64,000 nucleotides of DNA, from contig CAWICN010000001.1 in NCBI GenBank assembly GCA_963834725.1, forward strand, positions 3,100,001 to 3,164,000, written 5' to 3'. The notes beneath the pieces are model-generated. The model saw only the letters and a program-made list of their open reading frames with translations, did no database searches and was not told where the DNA came from. Position numbers and translations under genes: made by a program. Below are positions 7,626-15,487 of the stretch, one piece after another (the stretch's first letter is position 1; every line of letters begins with the position of its first letter). The stretch comes from PALSA-693 sp963834725. Lineage in GTDB: Bacteria; Actinomycetota; Acidimicrobiia; Acidimicrobiales; Palsa-688.

Positions 7626-8420
7626 CTACGAGGCCCAGGCCCGGGCCCTTCGGTGCACCGCGACACCGAGGGCGACAATGACCCCGGTGGCTGCCACACC
7701 GACCGCGACACCCGCCAGCGGCCACTGAAGATCGTGGAAGCTCAGCACCGTGAGGGCCGCGACCGCCACCCCCGCCTGGACGGCGATCACCGCGACGCGG
7801 ACCGCGGGACCGGTCTGATCGAAGCGATGGTGCAGTCCTCGCAGTTGCGCGGGAGAGTCCACCTTGGCGGTGAGGAACACCGCCAGGCCGCGTGACAGAC
7901 CGAACAGCCCGCAAAGCGCGAGGGCGTCCGCGGCGCTCCGGCTCGCGGCGGCCAGGAAGACGACCAGGAACACGGCCGCGGTCATGATGTAGGTGGCGAC
8001 GCCCACCCCGATCTGCCAGCCGAACCCGACCCCGTAAACCCAGCTCCGGTACCGCGCCAGCCACTGGTCGTTGACCTGGCGGCGCCAGATGGGAATGACC
8101 TGGCCGAACACATCGGCGTCGATGGCGGCGGCCGCGCCGGCGGCCACCGCGACCGCGCTGGCCAGCCATGCCGGATCGCTGGACACACCGGTGCCGCCGG
8201 CTGCGATGGCCAGGCCGGCGGCGAGACCGCCCAGGGTGAGACCCCCAAGGACGGAGCCGACGACGAACCACGAAGCGGTGGACGCATAGCGATGGCCTCG
8301 GCTGCGCTCACCGAACGGGGTGATCGTCGACAGCATCGACAGTCCGCACGGCGACCATATCGAACGGATGGCAGCCGCCACGGCGACCACCGCCCCCAGG
8401 CCCAGGATCAGGGTGTGCAC
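7626..8420 (-). CDS. Polytopic membrane protein with a WSPCGLSMLS motif
   Basis: About 264 residues from GTG 8420; the open frame extends upstream but that part overlaps the MauE-like gene and is not protein-like. At least six hydrophobic helices are visible. The first helix is followed by IWSPCGLSMLS, reminiscent of the SPCxLP motif of CcdA/DsbD electron carriers, although overall similarity is not evident. It lies between a MauE-like protein and a lipoprotein, 14 bp ahead of the latter. I infer transmembrane thiol or electron transfer; the exact family is uncertain. Confidence 0.6.
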   Translation of the reverse strand: MHTLILGLGAVVAVAAAIRSIWSPCGLSMLSTITPFGERSRGHRYASTASWFVVGSVLGGLTLGGLAAGLAIAAGGTGVSSDPAWLASAVAVAAGAAAAIDADVFGQVIPIWRRQVNDQWLARYRSWVYGVGFGWQIGVGVATYIMTAAVFLVVFLAAASRSAADALALCGLFGLSRGLAVFLTAKVDSPAQLRGLHHRFDQTGPAVRVAVIAVQAGVAVAALTVLSFHDLQWPLAGVAVGVAATGVIVALGVAVHRRARAWAS

Positions 8421-8463
8421 GGACAACCTCCCGCTCGTCCAACTCGACCCGGCAACGGTCCGC

Positions 8464-9030
8464 TCACTGGCGCGCCGCTGGAAGCGGGTCGGTCCAGATG
8501 AGATAAGCCAGACCGCAGAGAACAACAACCAGGAGTGCCAGCGGGGCGCCGTGCCAGGGCTCGTGAGCGAAGACCCGTCCCAGACGCTCGAGCCCGTTGC
8601 CAGGCCCCCAGGCCGCAGCCCACCAGCCCGCCGAGACGGCTGCCCCAACGTTGAGAACCGCATGGGCAGGTGTTGGGGGGGTGTCCGGCCGGCCGAAGCA
8701 GCCGCACGACGACAAGGCCCAACCGCGCCGAAGGGCGACCACGATGAAGACTGCGAACCCCGCGTAGGCGGCGGCGACCAGGGCGCCGGTCAGCGCTCCG
8801 GGGGCCACGATGGCGGCGACCGCCATACTCACCTCGCCCACGGCTCCGAGCCGGACGAGCGCCGGGACCGGACGGAAGGAGAGCCCAGCGGCGCGCAGCG
8901 CGTTGACCGTGTCGCCCGGCCGAGCGATTTTGGCCATGCCGGCCGCGCCGAGCAGGATCGTCGCGGCCAGGTACGGCGCAGCCGTGGCAGGCAGGCTCAC
9001 TGCGGCACCATCCAGGGGACGGTGCCGCAC
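8464..9030 (-). CDS. MauE-like (DoxX-type) membrane protein
   Basis: A 188-residue four-helix membrane protein (GTG start 9030, or GTG 9000). It carries the pattern typical of actinobacterial MauE/DoxX-like proteins: AAGMAKIARP after helix 1, LRRGWALSSCGCFG with a vicinal CxC pair facing outward, and then PAHAVLNVGAA. In methylamine dehydrogenase clusters MauE works with thioredoxin-like MauD to form disulphides in the small subunit. A MauD-like protein lies two genes upstream, but no methylamine dehydrogenase subunit is present, so another client is likely. Confidence 0.75.
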   Translation of the reverse strand: MRHRPLDGAAVSLPATAAPYLAATILLGAAGMAKIARPGDTVNALRAAGLSFRPVPALVRLGAVGEVSMAVAAIVAPGALTGALVAAAYAGFAVFIVVALRRGWALSSCGCFGRPDTPPTPAHAVLNVGAAVSAGWWAAAWGPGNGLERLGRVFAHEPWHGAPLALLVVVLCGLAYLIWTDPLPAARQ

Positions 9031-9061
9031 CCTGCCACAGCGGTTCGCTCCCTCAGGTCGC

Positions 9062-9532
9062 TCACGGCGCCGTCGTCCCCACCCGGATCGTGGCCAGAAT
9101 CGCGTTCGCTCGGCCGGTCAGGGCCAGCCGGTTGGCGAATGCCCCGATCACGGAATAGAGACAGAACGCCCGACCCGAGGTCGTGAAAAACCGCTGTACC
9201 CCGGCCTGACCTTGAATGGTTCGCTGCAGCTGATTGGGTCGGTAGGCGTCCGGCGTGAGACCGGGAACGCCTTTGAGGCCCGAGAACAGCGGGCTCCTGG
9301 CCGCCTCCGGACCGAATTCGAGCAGCGCCAAGAACACGTCGTCGGGACCGAGCAGCTCGACCACTGCGCTCCCATAGTCGCCGCGCCCGGCGGGCAAGGG
9401 AATGGTGGCGGCGTGCAGGATAGGAAAGGTCTGCTCACCGAGCCCGGGCGGGCGCCGGTAAATCGAGACTTCCCACCCCGACGGCGGAACGGCAGTCATG
9501 CCGTGCGCGGCGACCGTCTGTCCGGTCGTCAT
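9062..9532 (-). CDS. Hypothetical protein (156 aa) in the MauD/MauE-like run
   Basis: A soluble alpha/beta-looking protein without signal peptide or membrane helix; it begins near VPPSGWEVSIYRRPP and ends FANRLALTGRANAILATIRVG. The start overlaps the stop of the thioredoxin-like gene by ATGA (9529-9532), so the two are coupled. Its conserved position between MauD-like and MauE-like genes suggests a shared pathway. No family recognised. Confidence 0.65.
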   Translation of the reverse strand: MTTGQTVAAHGMTAVPPSGWEVSIYRRPPGLGEQTFPILHAATIPLPAGRGDYGSAVVELLGPDDVFLALLEFGPEAARSPLFSGLKGVPGLTPDAYRPNQLQRTIQGQAGVQRFFTTSGRAFCLYSVIGAFANRLALTGRANAILATIRVGTTAP

Positions 9533-10299
9533 TGGCTGCTCCGCCCCGAATCGATCGGTGCCGGGTGTAGCCGGGGATCACCGGGAGAGATCCCGGCCTC
9601 CTCCAGAGCCCGGTCCACGGCCAGGTCACGGGCCCGGTCGGCACGCGAGCGGGGCCGGCCGACGGCACCAGGCGGGGGCGGGGCGGTGGTGCCGTCGGCC
9701 ACCGCGTTGGCGACGAGGGCGCGGACCTCCTCCCACGTGGCGGCGACTCCTTCCCCCACCACCCGGCCGGCTGGCCCCGACACGTAGACGAAGTACGGGG
9801 CATAAGGGACGTCGTAGCACTCCCATGCGTCGCTCGACATCACGATCGGCACCGCGTGCTGGCCGCGGCCGGCCAGGTTGCCGATCGAACCGGGAGATTC
9901 CGCTTCCGGCCCCCGCGTCGCCACCACCAGGCGGGCGCCACCCGGGACATCGGGGACGCCGGCCCTGAAGGAGTCCCAGAAACCCCGGCACGTCTGGCAT
10001 CCCGATGTCAGGAAGGCGATCAGCGTGTCGTGGCGAACCCCGCTCACCGCGAGGCTGACGGCATCACCATCGGGCGTCGTGCCGACCAGGTCGATGACGT
10101 CACCGGCGTCGGGCCGCCCTGGAGTGGGGCGGGCCCCCAGCGTCACAGGTGCGGGACGCGAACCCGGGGTGTCCGGACCGAGGTTGACGCCCATCTGGTG
10201 CAGGGCCCGGATCACCTCGGCATTGGCACGGAGGAGGCCGGCAACCAGCACGCCGAGCAGCGCGACGGCCACCGTCAGACCGACGATCAAGGCCGTCAT
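9529..10299 (-). CDS. MauD/TlpA-like membrane-anchored thioredoxin-fold protein
   Basis: A 256-residue protein with an N-terminal membrane anchor (residues 2-23), a Pro-rich linker and a thioredoxin-like domain. The redox motif is Cys101-Gln-Thr-Cys104 in FLTSGCQTCRGFW, close to the CxxC of MauD. A PYFVYVSGPAG strand later supplies the usual cis-Pro region. The C-terminal 50 residues are charged and probably disordered. First gene of the minus-strand run; a 14-bp perfect palindrome lies 40 bp upstream of the start. Role inferred: thiol oxidation or reduction outside the membrane, together with the MauE-like protein. Confidence 0.78.
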   Translation of the reverse strand: MTALIVGLTVAVALLGVLVAGLLRANAEVIRALHQMGVNLGPDTPGSRPAPVTLGARPTPGRPDAGDVIDLVGTTPDGDAVSLAVSGVRHDTLIAFLTSGCQTCRGFWDSFRAGVPDVPGGARLVVATRGPEAESPGSIGNLAGRGQHAVPIVMSSDAWECYDVPYAPYFVYVSGPAGRVVGEGVAATWEEVRALVANAVADGTTAPPPPGAVGRPRSRADRARDLAVDRALEEAGISPGDPRLHPAPIDSGRSSQ

Positions 10300-10338
10300 C
10301 GAGGACGATCCACCGTCGACTCCATGCCCGTATTGTTA

Positions 10339-10352
10339 TCGCATCGATGCGA
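10339..10352. promoter_or_regulatory. 14-bp perfect palindrome upstream of the MauD-like gene
   Basis: The sequence tcgcatcgatgcga is its own reverse complement. It lies in the 86-bp gap between the carboxypeptidase stop and ATG 10299, just upstream of an AT-rich TAACAAT stretch that could serve as the -10. A repressor or activator dimer site is plausible. Confidence 0.45.
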
Positions 10353-10385
10353 CGTCGAGGATCGCCCACTGATCATCCGGGCCCG

Positions 10386-12107
10386 TCAGAGCCGTTCGAT
10401 GCGCCACTGGCGGGACGGTCCAGTGATCGGCTGATCGGTCACCGCGGCAACCGTCTGCACCTGTCCTCCGGCCTCCACCGTCACCGTCGCTACCCGGGAC
10501 CCGGCGGGTAGACCGACTGCGACCGGCTTTCCGCCGGGCGCCACAGCCAGCCGGACAGATGCCGCGCCGACGTGCAGGATGGTCACGGGTTGGACGGTGC
10601 TGACGGCCACTGATCGCCCCCAGGCGTCGGTGATGTGAGCGACGACCGTTCCAGCCGCGAGGGCCGTAGCGGGGTGCACACCTGCCAATGCCGGTCCGAT
10701 CAGACTCTGCCCGGCGTGCAAGGCGGACATGATCAAGGGCGCGCCCCGTTCCCCGAGCACCACTCCGAGCACTTGAACGAAATGGCCATCCTTGTTGGCG
10801 TCGGCCGCGAACATGAAGCAGCCGCCGGCCGCCGTCGTATCCCCGGTCTTGATACCGACAATGCCGTCCTTCCCAAGGAGACTGTTGTAGTTGTCCAGCA
10901 GGTCAACGGCGTTCGGAAACACCAGCTGCGGCTGGCGAACGATGGACATCAGGATCGGGTTAGCGGCGGCCAATTCGGCCAGGCGGAGCTGGTCGGCGGC
11001 GGTGCTTACCGTTGAGGAGGATACGCCGCTCGGGTCGGCGTAGCGAGTGGCGTGCATACCGAAGGCGGCCGCCGCCGCGTTCATCTTCGCCACGAAGGCC
11101 GCCTGGCTACCGGCGTCCCACTGGGCGACGACGGTGGCCAGATTGTCAGCGGACGGTATCAGCAGGCCTTCGAGCAGTTGCAGCTCGCTCAGGGTCTCTC
11201 CGGCCACGACTGGCGCGACCGAGTCCCCCGCGGCGAGATCGGCCCGATAGGTGGCCTGGTCGGCGGCCGTGATGGACACCTCCGGACCGGATTGACCTGC
11301 GCTCAGGGGATGGTCCCGCAAGAGAACCATCACCGTCATCACCTTGGCCAGGCTGGCGATGGGAACAGGCAGCGTCGGCCCTGCCTGTCCGACCGGTCCG
11401 ATGCCCTGGATGGCCACCGCCGACTCGGCTGACGCCGGCCAGGGCAGGCTGGGTATCGCTCCGGCCACAGTGCGCTCGGCTGGAAGCGCGCTCTGCAGGA
11501 CCGGTCGCGGCACCGGGCGGGACAGCTGGACGCCGACGAACACCGCGGCTGCCACGGCGAGCATGGCCGCAGCCAGGACAACGAGGAGCGCAGTGCGGAA
11601 CAGCCGCTTCTGGCGGGGGGACCGGTGGACTCCCCGCCGGCTTCGAAGTCGGTCGCTCCGAGGTGTGCGACGGCGCCCGCGGGGAAGGCGCCCACGGGGA
11701 AGGCGCCGGGCCGGCAGCGATCCCCCGAACATAGGGCCGACCGAGGTGCTCGGTCCCAGCCTCTGTTGGGTCCGCGCTTGCGCCCGTCCCAAGCTGGTAA
11801 GCCCGATAGCCGTCTGGCTGTAGGAAGACGGCTCCCCGTCGCGTCCCTGCTCGAGGCGGTCGCGGCCTCCGAGGTGAATCATGGCACCGCCCGTCGCCTG
11901 GCTGTGCAGGGCGCTGTCACCTGGTGCTGACGGCGTTCCAGCACCCGCCGTCTCGTTCTCGCTGTGCAGGACGCTGTCACCTGGTGCTGACGGCGTTGCC
12001 GCACCCTCCCTCTCGTTCTCGCTGTGCAGGACGCTGTCACCTGGTGCTGACGGGGTTGCCGCACCCGCCGTCTCGTTCTCCTGAAGCTCGGAGTCTTCCT
12101 CAGGCAC
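10386..12107 (-). CDS. D-alanyl-D-alanine carboxypeptidase (peptidase S11) with long cytosolic N-terminus
   Basis: A 573-residue penicillin-binding-protein-like enzyme that trims peptidoglycan stem peptides. The catalytic set is present: SLAK at 252-255 (nucleophile Ser and Lys), SADN at 319-322 and KTG at 420-422. A single transmembrane helix at about 170-194 anchors the catalytic domain outside. The N-terminal 165 residues are cytosolic, low in complexity and include three tandem 20-residue repeats (11-70), then an Arg/Pro-rich stretch. The start is GTG 12107; an internal ATG at 11882 would remove the repeats and cannot be excluded. The C-terminal 100 residues are a beta-rich S11 accessory domain. 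Confidence 0.82.
   Translation of the reverse strand: MPEEDSELQENETAGAATPSAPGDSVLHSENEREGAATPSAPGDSVLHSENETAGAGTPSAPGDSALHSQATGGAMIHLGGRDRLEQGRDGEPSSYSQTAIGLTSLGRAQARTQQRLGPSTSVGPMFGGSLPARRLPRGRLPRGRRRTPRSDRLRSRRGVHRSPRQKRLFRTALLVVLAAAMLAVAAAVFVGVQLSRPVPRPVLQSALPAERTVAGAIPSLPWPASAESAVAIQGIGPVGQAGPTLPVPIASLAKVMTVMVLLRDHPLSAGQSGPEVSITAADQATYRADLAAGDSVAPVVAGETLSELQLLEGLLIPSADNLATVVAQWDAGSQAAFVAKMNAAAAAFGMHATRYADPSGVSSSTVSTAADQLRLAELAAANPILMSIVRQPQLVFPNAVDLLDNYNSLLGKDGIVGIKTGDTTAAGGCFMFAADANKDGHFVQVLGVVLGERGAPLIMSALHAGQSLIGPALAGVHPATALAAGTVVAHITDAWGRSVAVSTVQPVTILHVGAASVRLAVAPGGKPVAVGLPAGSRVATVTVEAGGQVQTVAAVTDQPITGPSRQWRIERL
11898..12077. repeat. Three tandem 60-bp repeats
   Basis: Three head-to-tail 60-bp units at the 5' end of the carboxypeptidase gene. 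Read on the minus strand each encodes a 20-residue unit of the form NExxGAxTPSAPGDSxLHSx. The length is a multiple of three and no unit contains a stop, so the repeat is compatible with translation, unlike the 16-bp arrays elsewhere. Confidence 0.9.
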
Positions 12108-12307
12108 CGTTCAGCGATTCCAGCCGCCGGGCTTGGACCACCCGGTCCGGGTCGATACCCCCGTCAAGCAAGACAGGGCGCCCTTCGGTTCGAGCCAGTC
12201 CACCAATCCACTCTCCAACATCTGGAGACTACGCCCGGAGTCACATCCAGGGGACGCGCCCAATCGTAGGTCGTCGCGCCGGTCCGGGCGTGGACCCGCC
12301 TCATCCC

Positions 12308-13018
12308 TCAGACGCCTGCCGCAGCGGTCACAAGGGCTCGAAAAAGGAGCCCGTCGTCATCGACTTCGGGGTGCCACTGCACCCCGACCACGAAGCGGCT
12401 CGGGTCCTCGATCGCCTCGACGGTGCCATCCTCGGCCATCGCCGCGACTACGAGGCCGCGCCCGACGCGATCGACGGCCTGGTGGTGGTGGGTGGCGACA
12501 TCCCACCGGCCGGCGCCGGCCGACGCCGCGCCCATGGCACCGGAGAGCCGGCTGCCCGCCGTCACCACGATGTCGTGGCGACCGTATTCGCCCTTGCCGC
12601 CGGAGTGGCCCTCATGGCCCACGATCTCGGGCAGGTGGGGATAGAGGGTGCCCCCTCGCGCCACATTGAGGACCTGCATGCCCCGGCAGATAGCGAGGAT
12701 GGGGAGGCCGCGGTCGTCCGCGGCAGCGGTGACTGCCAGCTCCGTCTCGTCCCGGTCGGCGTTCACGCCATAGATACTCGGGTGACTCGATCCGGCGTAG
12801 GTGGACGGAGCCAGGTCCCCGCCCCCAGCCAGGACGAGGGCGTCGAGGCGGGGCACCACCGCGACTGTGGCAGCCCCCATGGGCGGCAGCAGGACGGGTA
12901 GAGCACCTGCATCCGACAGCCGGTCGACATATGACGCCGGGAGCAGCACCGCCGGACGGTGCCACTGCCCCCACCTGGCGTTCGCCTCTCCTGCGACCAC
13001 ACCTACGACCGGTGCCAT
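12308..13018 (-). CDS. Class I glutamine amidotransferase-like hydrolase (peptidase C26, PuuD type)
   Basis: A 236-residue gamma-glutamyl hydrolase-like protein. The nucleophile Cys lies in LAICRGMQVLNVARGGTL, the catalytic His/Glu pair in VGVQWHPE, and HHHQAVDRVG is the typical C26 signature. Relatives hydrolyse gamma-glutamyl-GABA in putrescine breakdown, but substrate cannot be assigned here because no other Puu genes are nearby. The ATG overlaps the stop of the FMN dehydrogenase gene (ATGA at 13016-13020), so it belongs to that operon. Confidence 0.82.
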   Translation of the reverse strand: MAPVVGVVAGEANARWGQWHRPAVLLPASYVDRLSDAGALPVLLPPMGAATVAVVPRLDALVLAGGGDLAPSTYAGSSHPSIYGVNADRDETELAVTAAADDRGLPILAICRGMQVLNVARGGTLYPHLPEIVGHEGHSGGKGEYGRHDIVVTAGSRLSGAMGAASAGAGRWDVATHHHQAVDRVGRGLVVAAMAEDGTVEAIEDPSRFVVGVQWHPEVDDDGLLFRALVTAAAGV

Positions 13019-14235
13019 CAGGTTCGCCAGGAGACCACTGCAGCTGAGAGGTCCGCAATGGTCGGATACCCGATCAAGGCCATCGTCCGCCGCATCTCTG
13101 TGGCCAGCTGATCGAGGACATGATCGACGCCCCGTTCGCCGGCGGCCCCGAGGCCATACAGGTAGGCGCGCCCGATCATGCCCGCGGTCGCTCCGAGGGC
13201 CACCGCCTTGACGATGTCGCTACCCCGCCGGATGCCGCCATCGCAGATGACCTCGATCCGCTCACCGACGGCCGCCGCAACCGGAGCCACCAACTCGAGT
13301 GGCGCCGGCGATCCGTCCAGCTGACGGCCCCCGTGGTTGGAGATGGCGATGGCGTCGGCTCCCAGGTCGGCGGCCCGGGCCGCGTCGTTGACCGACTGCA
13401 CTCCCTTGACCACGATCGATTTCGTCCACGTCGAGCGAAACCACTCGAAATCGTGCCAGGACAGGGTGGGATCGAACTGCGAACCGATGTACTCCGCCAG
13501 GTTCACGGCATCGGTGACCTCCGCCCCGCCCTGGCCGGCCACGTTGGCGAAGGTGATCGGTTCCGAGCGGAGGAGTCGCCACGTCCACCCCGGATGCAGG
13601 GCACCGTCGATGAGGGTCCCGGGTCCCAGCCTGGGCGGCAGGGTGAAGCCGTGCCGCACATCCCGCTCACGCCTCCCGAGCACGGGGGTGTCGACGGTGA
13701 GCACAATGGCTTCGTAGCCGGCCCGGTCGGCCCGGTCGAGCATCTCCCGGACGAGGCCGCGGTCGCGCCAGACGTAGACCTGAAACCACTTCGGACCGTC
13801 GCTTTCGGCCGCGACCTCCTCGATCGACCGGGTGGCCAGCGTGGACAGGGTGTAGGGAAGTCCTTTGCGAGCGGCCGAGCGGGCCACTGCGAGCTCCCCC
13901 GCTGGGGTCAGGATCCGCGTGAAGCCAGTGGGCGCCATGACCAGGGGCATCGGGAGGGTACGGCCGAGCAGGCGGCAGGACGTGTCGACGGCGCCGACAT
14001 CACGGAGAACCTGGGGCCGGAACTCGACGCGGCGAAAGGCGGCCACATTCCGCTCCAAGGTCACCTCGTCCTCGGCCCCTCCATCGACGTAATCGAAGAC
14101 CCCCCGGGGAAGGCTGCGGCGCGCCAACCGCCGCAGATCGTCGACGGTCACCGCCGATCGCAGCCGGCGGGACGTGGGGTCGAGCTCCAACCGCCGAAAA
14201 CGGAGAACGGACCTCAGAGTGTCGAGAATCGCCAC
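13018..14235 (-). CDS. lldD: FMN-dependent L-lactate dehydrogenase / alpha-hydroxy acid oxidase family
   Basis: A 405-residue TIM-barrel flavoenzyme. Seen: LARRSLPRGVFDYVDGGAEDE at the start of the barrel, MAPTGF, QVYVWRD, VLTVDTPVLGRRERD, the Lys strand SIVVKGV, the catalytic His in AISNHGGRQLD, and the FMN-phosphate site ICDGGIRRGSDIVKA. This family oxidises L-lactate (or mandelate, glycolate) to the 2-oxoacid. It lies 45 bp after the E2 gene of a 2-oxoacid dehydrogenase, so the operon could take lactate to pyruvate to acetyl-CoA. LldD is the best fit, but substrate is inferred from context. Confidence 0.8.
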   Translation of the reverse strand: MAILDTLRSVLRFRRLELDPTSRRLRSAVTVDDLRRLARRSLPRGVFDYVDGGAEDEVTLERNVAAFRRVEFRPQVLRDVGAVDTSCRLLGRTLPMPLVMAPTGFTRILTPAGELAVARSAARKGLPYTLSTLATRSIEEVAAESDGPKWFQVYVWRDRGLVREMLDRADRAGYEAIVLTVDTPVLGRRERDVRHGFTLPPRLGPGTLIDGALHPGWTWRLLRSEPITFANVAGQGGAEVTDAVNLAEYIGSQFDPTLSWHDFEWFRSTWTKSIVVKGVQSVNDAARAADLGADAIAISNHGGRQLDGSPAPLELVAPVAAAVGERIEVICDGGIRRGSDIVKAVALGATAGMIGRAYLYGLGAAGERGVDHVLDQLATEMRRTMALIGYPTIADLSAAVVSWRT

Positions 14236-14280
14236 TTTCCCAAGCTACGGCACGGGCCGCGTCCGCTGCGTGCTCCCTAC

Positions 14281-15408
14281 TTACCCAAATTCAGCGGGAT
14301 CGGCGAGCAGGGCGCCTATCGTGGCCAGGAACGCCGCACCGGGAGAGCCATCGACGACCCGGTGGTCGATGGTCAGGCTGAGGGTGATCACTTTTCGCCA
14401 CGCCAATCGGTCCGCCTCCGGTGCCGGTTGGTCCACGATCCGGCCGACTCCGAGAATGGCAACCTCCGGCGGATTGATGATGGGGGTGAAGGCGTCGATC
14501 CCCTGACCGCCGAGCGAAGTCACCGTGAAGGTGCTGCCCGACACCTGCTCGACGCCGAATGCTCCCGAACGCACCCGTTCGACGAGAACCGCCGATTCAG
14601 CTGCGATCTGGCCCAGGGACTTTTCGTCCGCGTTGCGCACCACCGGGACAAGGAGCCCTTCTTCGACAGCCGTCGCGATCCCGATGTGGATGTCGGGGAG
14701 GAGACGGATGTGATCGCCCTCGACGGTCGAGTTCAGCAACGGGTGCCGCCGTATGGCCAATGCGGCCGCTTTGACCACCATGTCGGTGTAGGTCGGGCGA
14801 GGCTCCTCCGGCCAGCGATCACGATAGGCAACCAGGTCCGTGACATCGGCAGTGGTGGTGAGGGTGAGCTGCGCCATGGCGTGGAGGCTCGCGTGCATTC
14901 GTTCGGCGATTCGGCCCCGCATTCCCGCCAGCGGAATCAGCGTGCCGCGCTCGGCCGGGGGCTCCGTCACGACAGAACCCTCAGGGGCGGCGACCGGCGA
15001 CTCGGTCACGACAGAACCCTCAGGGGCGGCGGCCTGCGCCGCGCCCCCTGTCCCCGCCGCACCGGCGGCCCCCGCCGCGCCTCCTGTCCCCGCCGCACCG
15101 GCGGCCTCCGCCGCGCCCCCTGTCCCGGCCGCACCGGCAGCCCCCGCCCCGCCGCTGGAACGGGTGTCGTCGCCGGGATCGAGCAGCGCAAGCAGCTCTC
15201 GCACAGGAACCGTTGTTCCCTCTGGCACCAGGATCTGGTCGAGCACTCCGCTCTCCGGCGCCGCCAGCTCCTCGGTGGCCTTTTCTGCTTCTATCTCGGC
15301 CAACAAGTCGCCGGCCTCGACCCTGTCCCCCTCCTGCTTGAGCCACTGGACGATCGTGCCCTCTTGCATCCCCATGCCGTACTGGGGCAGGCGGACCTCG
15401 ATGGCCAT
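14281..15408 (-). CDS. Dihydrolipoamide acyltransferase (E2) of a 2-oxoacid dehydrogenase complex
   Basis: A 375-residue E2 from ATG 15408, with GGAG about 10 bp upstream. An N-terminal lipoyl domain carries the modified Lys43 in IEAEKATEE. Next is an Ala/Gly linker (about 90-150) with three 12-residue repeats and two APEGSVVTE repeats, then the catalytic domain from PLAGMRGRIAERM to the active-site DHRVVDG. I see no peripheral-subunit-binding domain between linker and catalytic core, which is unusual, since that domain normally docks E1 and E3. No E3 gene is in the window. It is preceded by E1alpha and E1beta on the same strand. Confidence 0.85.
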   Translation of the reverse strand: MAIEVRLPQYGMGMQEGTIVQWLKQEGDRVEAGDLLAEIEAEKATEELAAPESGVLDQILVPEGTTVPVRELLALLDPGDDTRSSGGAGAAGAAGTGGAAEAAGAAGTGGAAGAAGAAGTGGAAQAAAPEGSVVTESPVAAPEGSVVTEPPAERGTLIPLAGMRGRIAERMHASLHAMAQLTLTTTADVTDLVAYRDRWPEEPRPTYTDMVVKAAALAIRRHPLLNSTVEGDHIRLLPDIHIGIATAVEEGLLVPVVRNADEKSLGQIAAESAVLVERVRSGAFGVEQVSGSTFTVTSLGGQGIDAFTPIINPPEVAILGVGRIVDQPAPEADRLAWRKVITLSLTIDHRVVDGSPGAAFLATIGALLADPAEFG

Positions 15409-15487
15409 CAGCAACTCCGTTCTCACACAGGACCAGGCGCCCGCCCGGGCCAGGGCCGGTCGGCGGCGACCGGGATTCGGGCCTCCC

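Noticed and set aside
8320..9186. 288-codon plus-strand frame
   Set aside because: Antisense to the MauE-like gene and its neighbours; no domain, Arg/Gly/Pro-rich.
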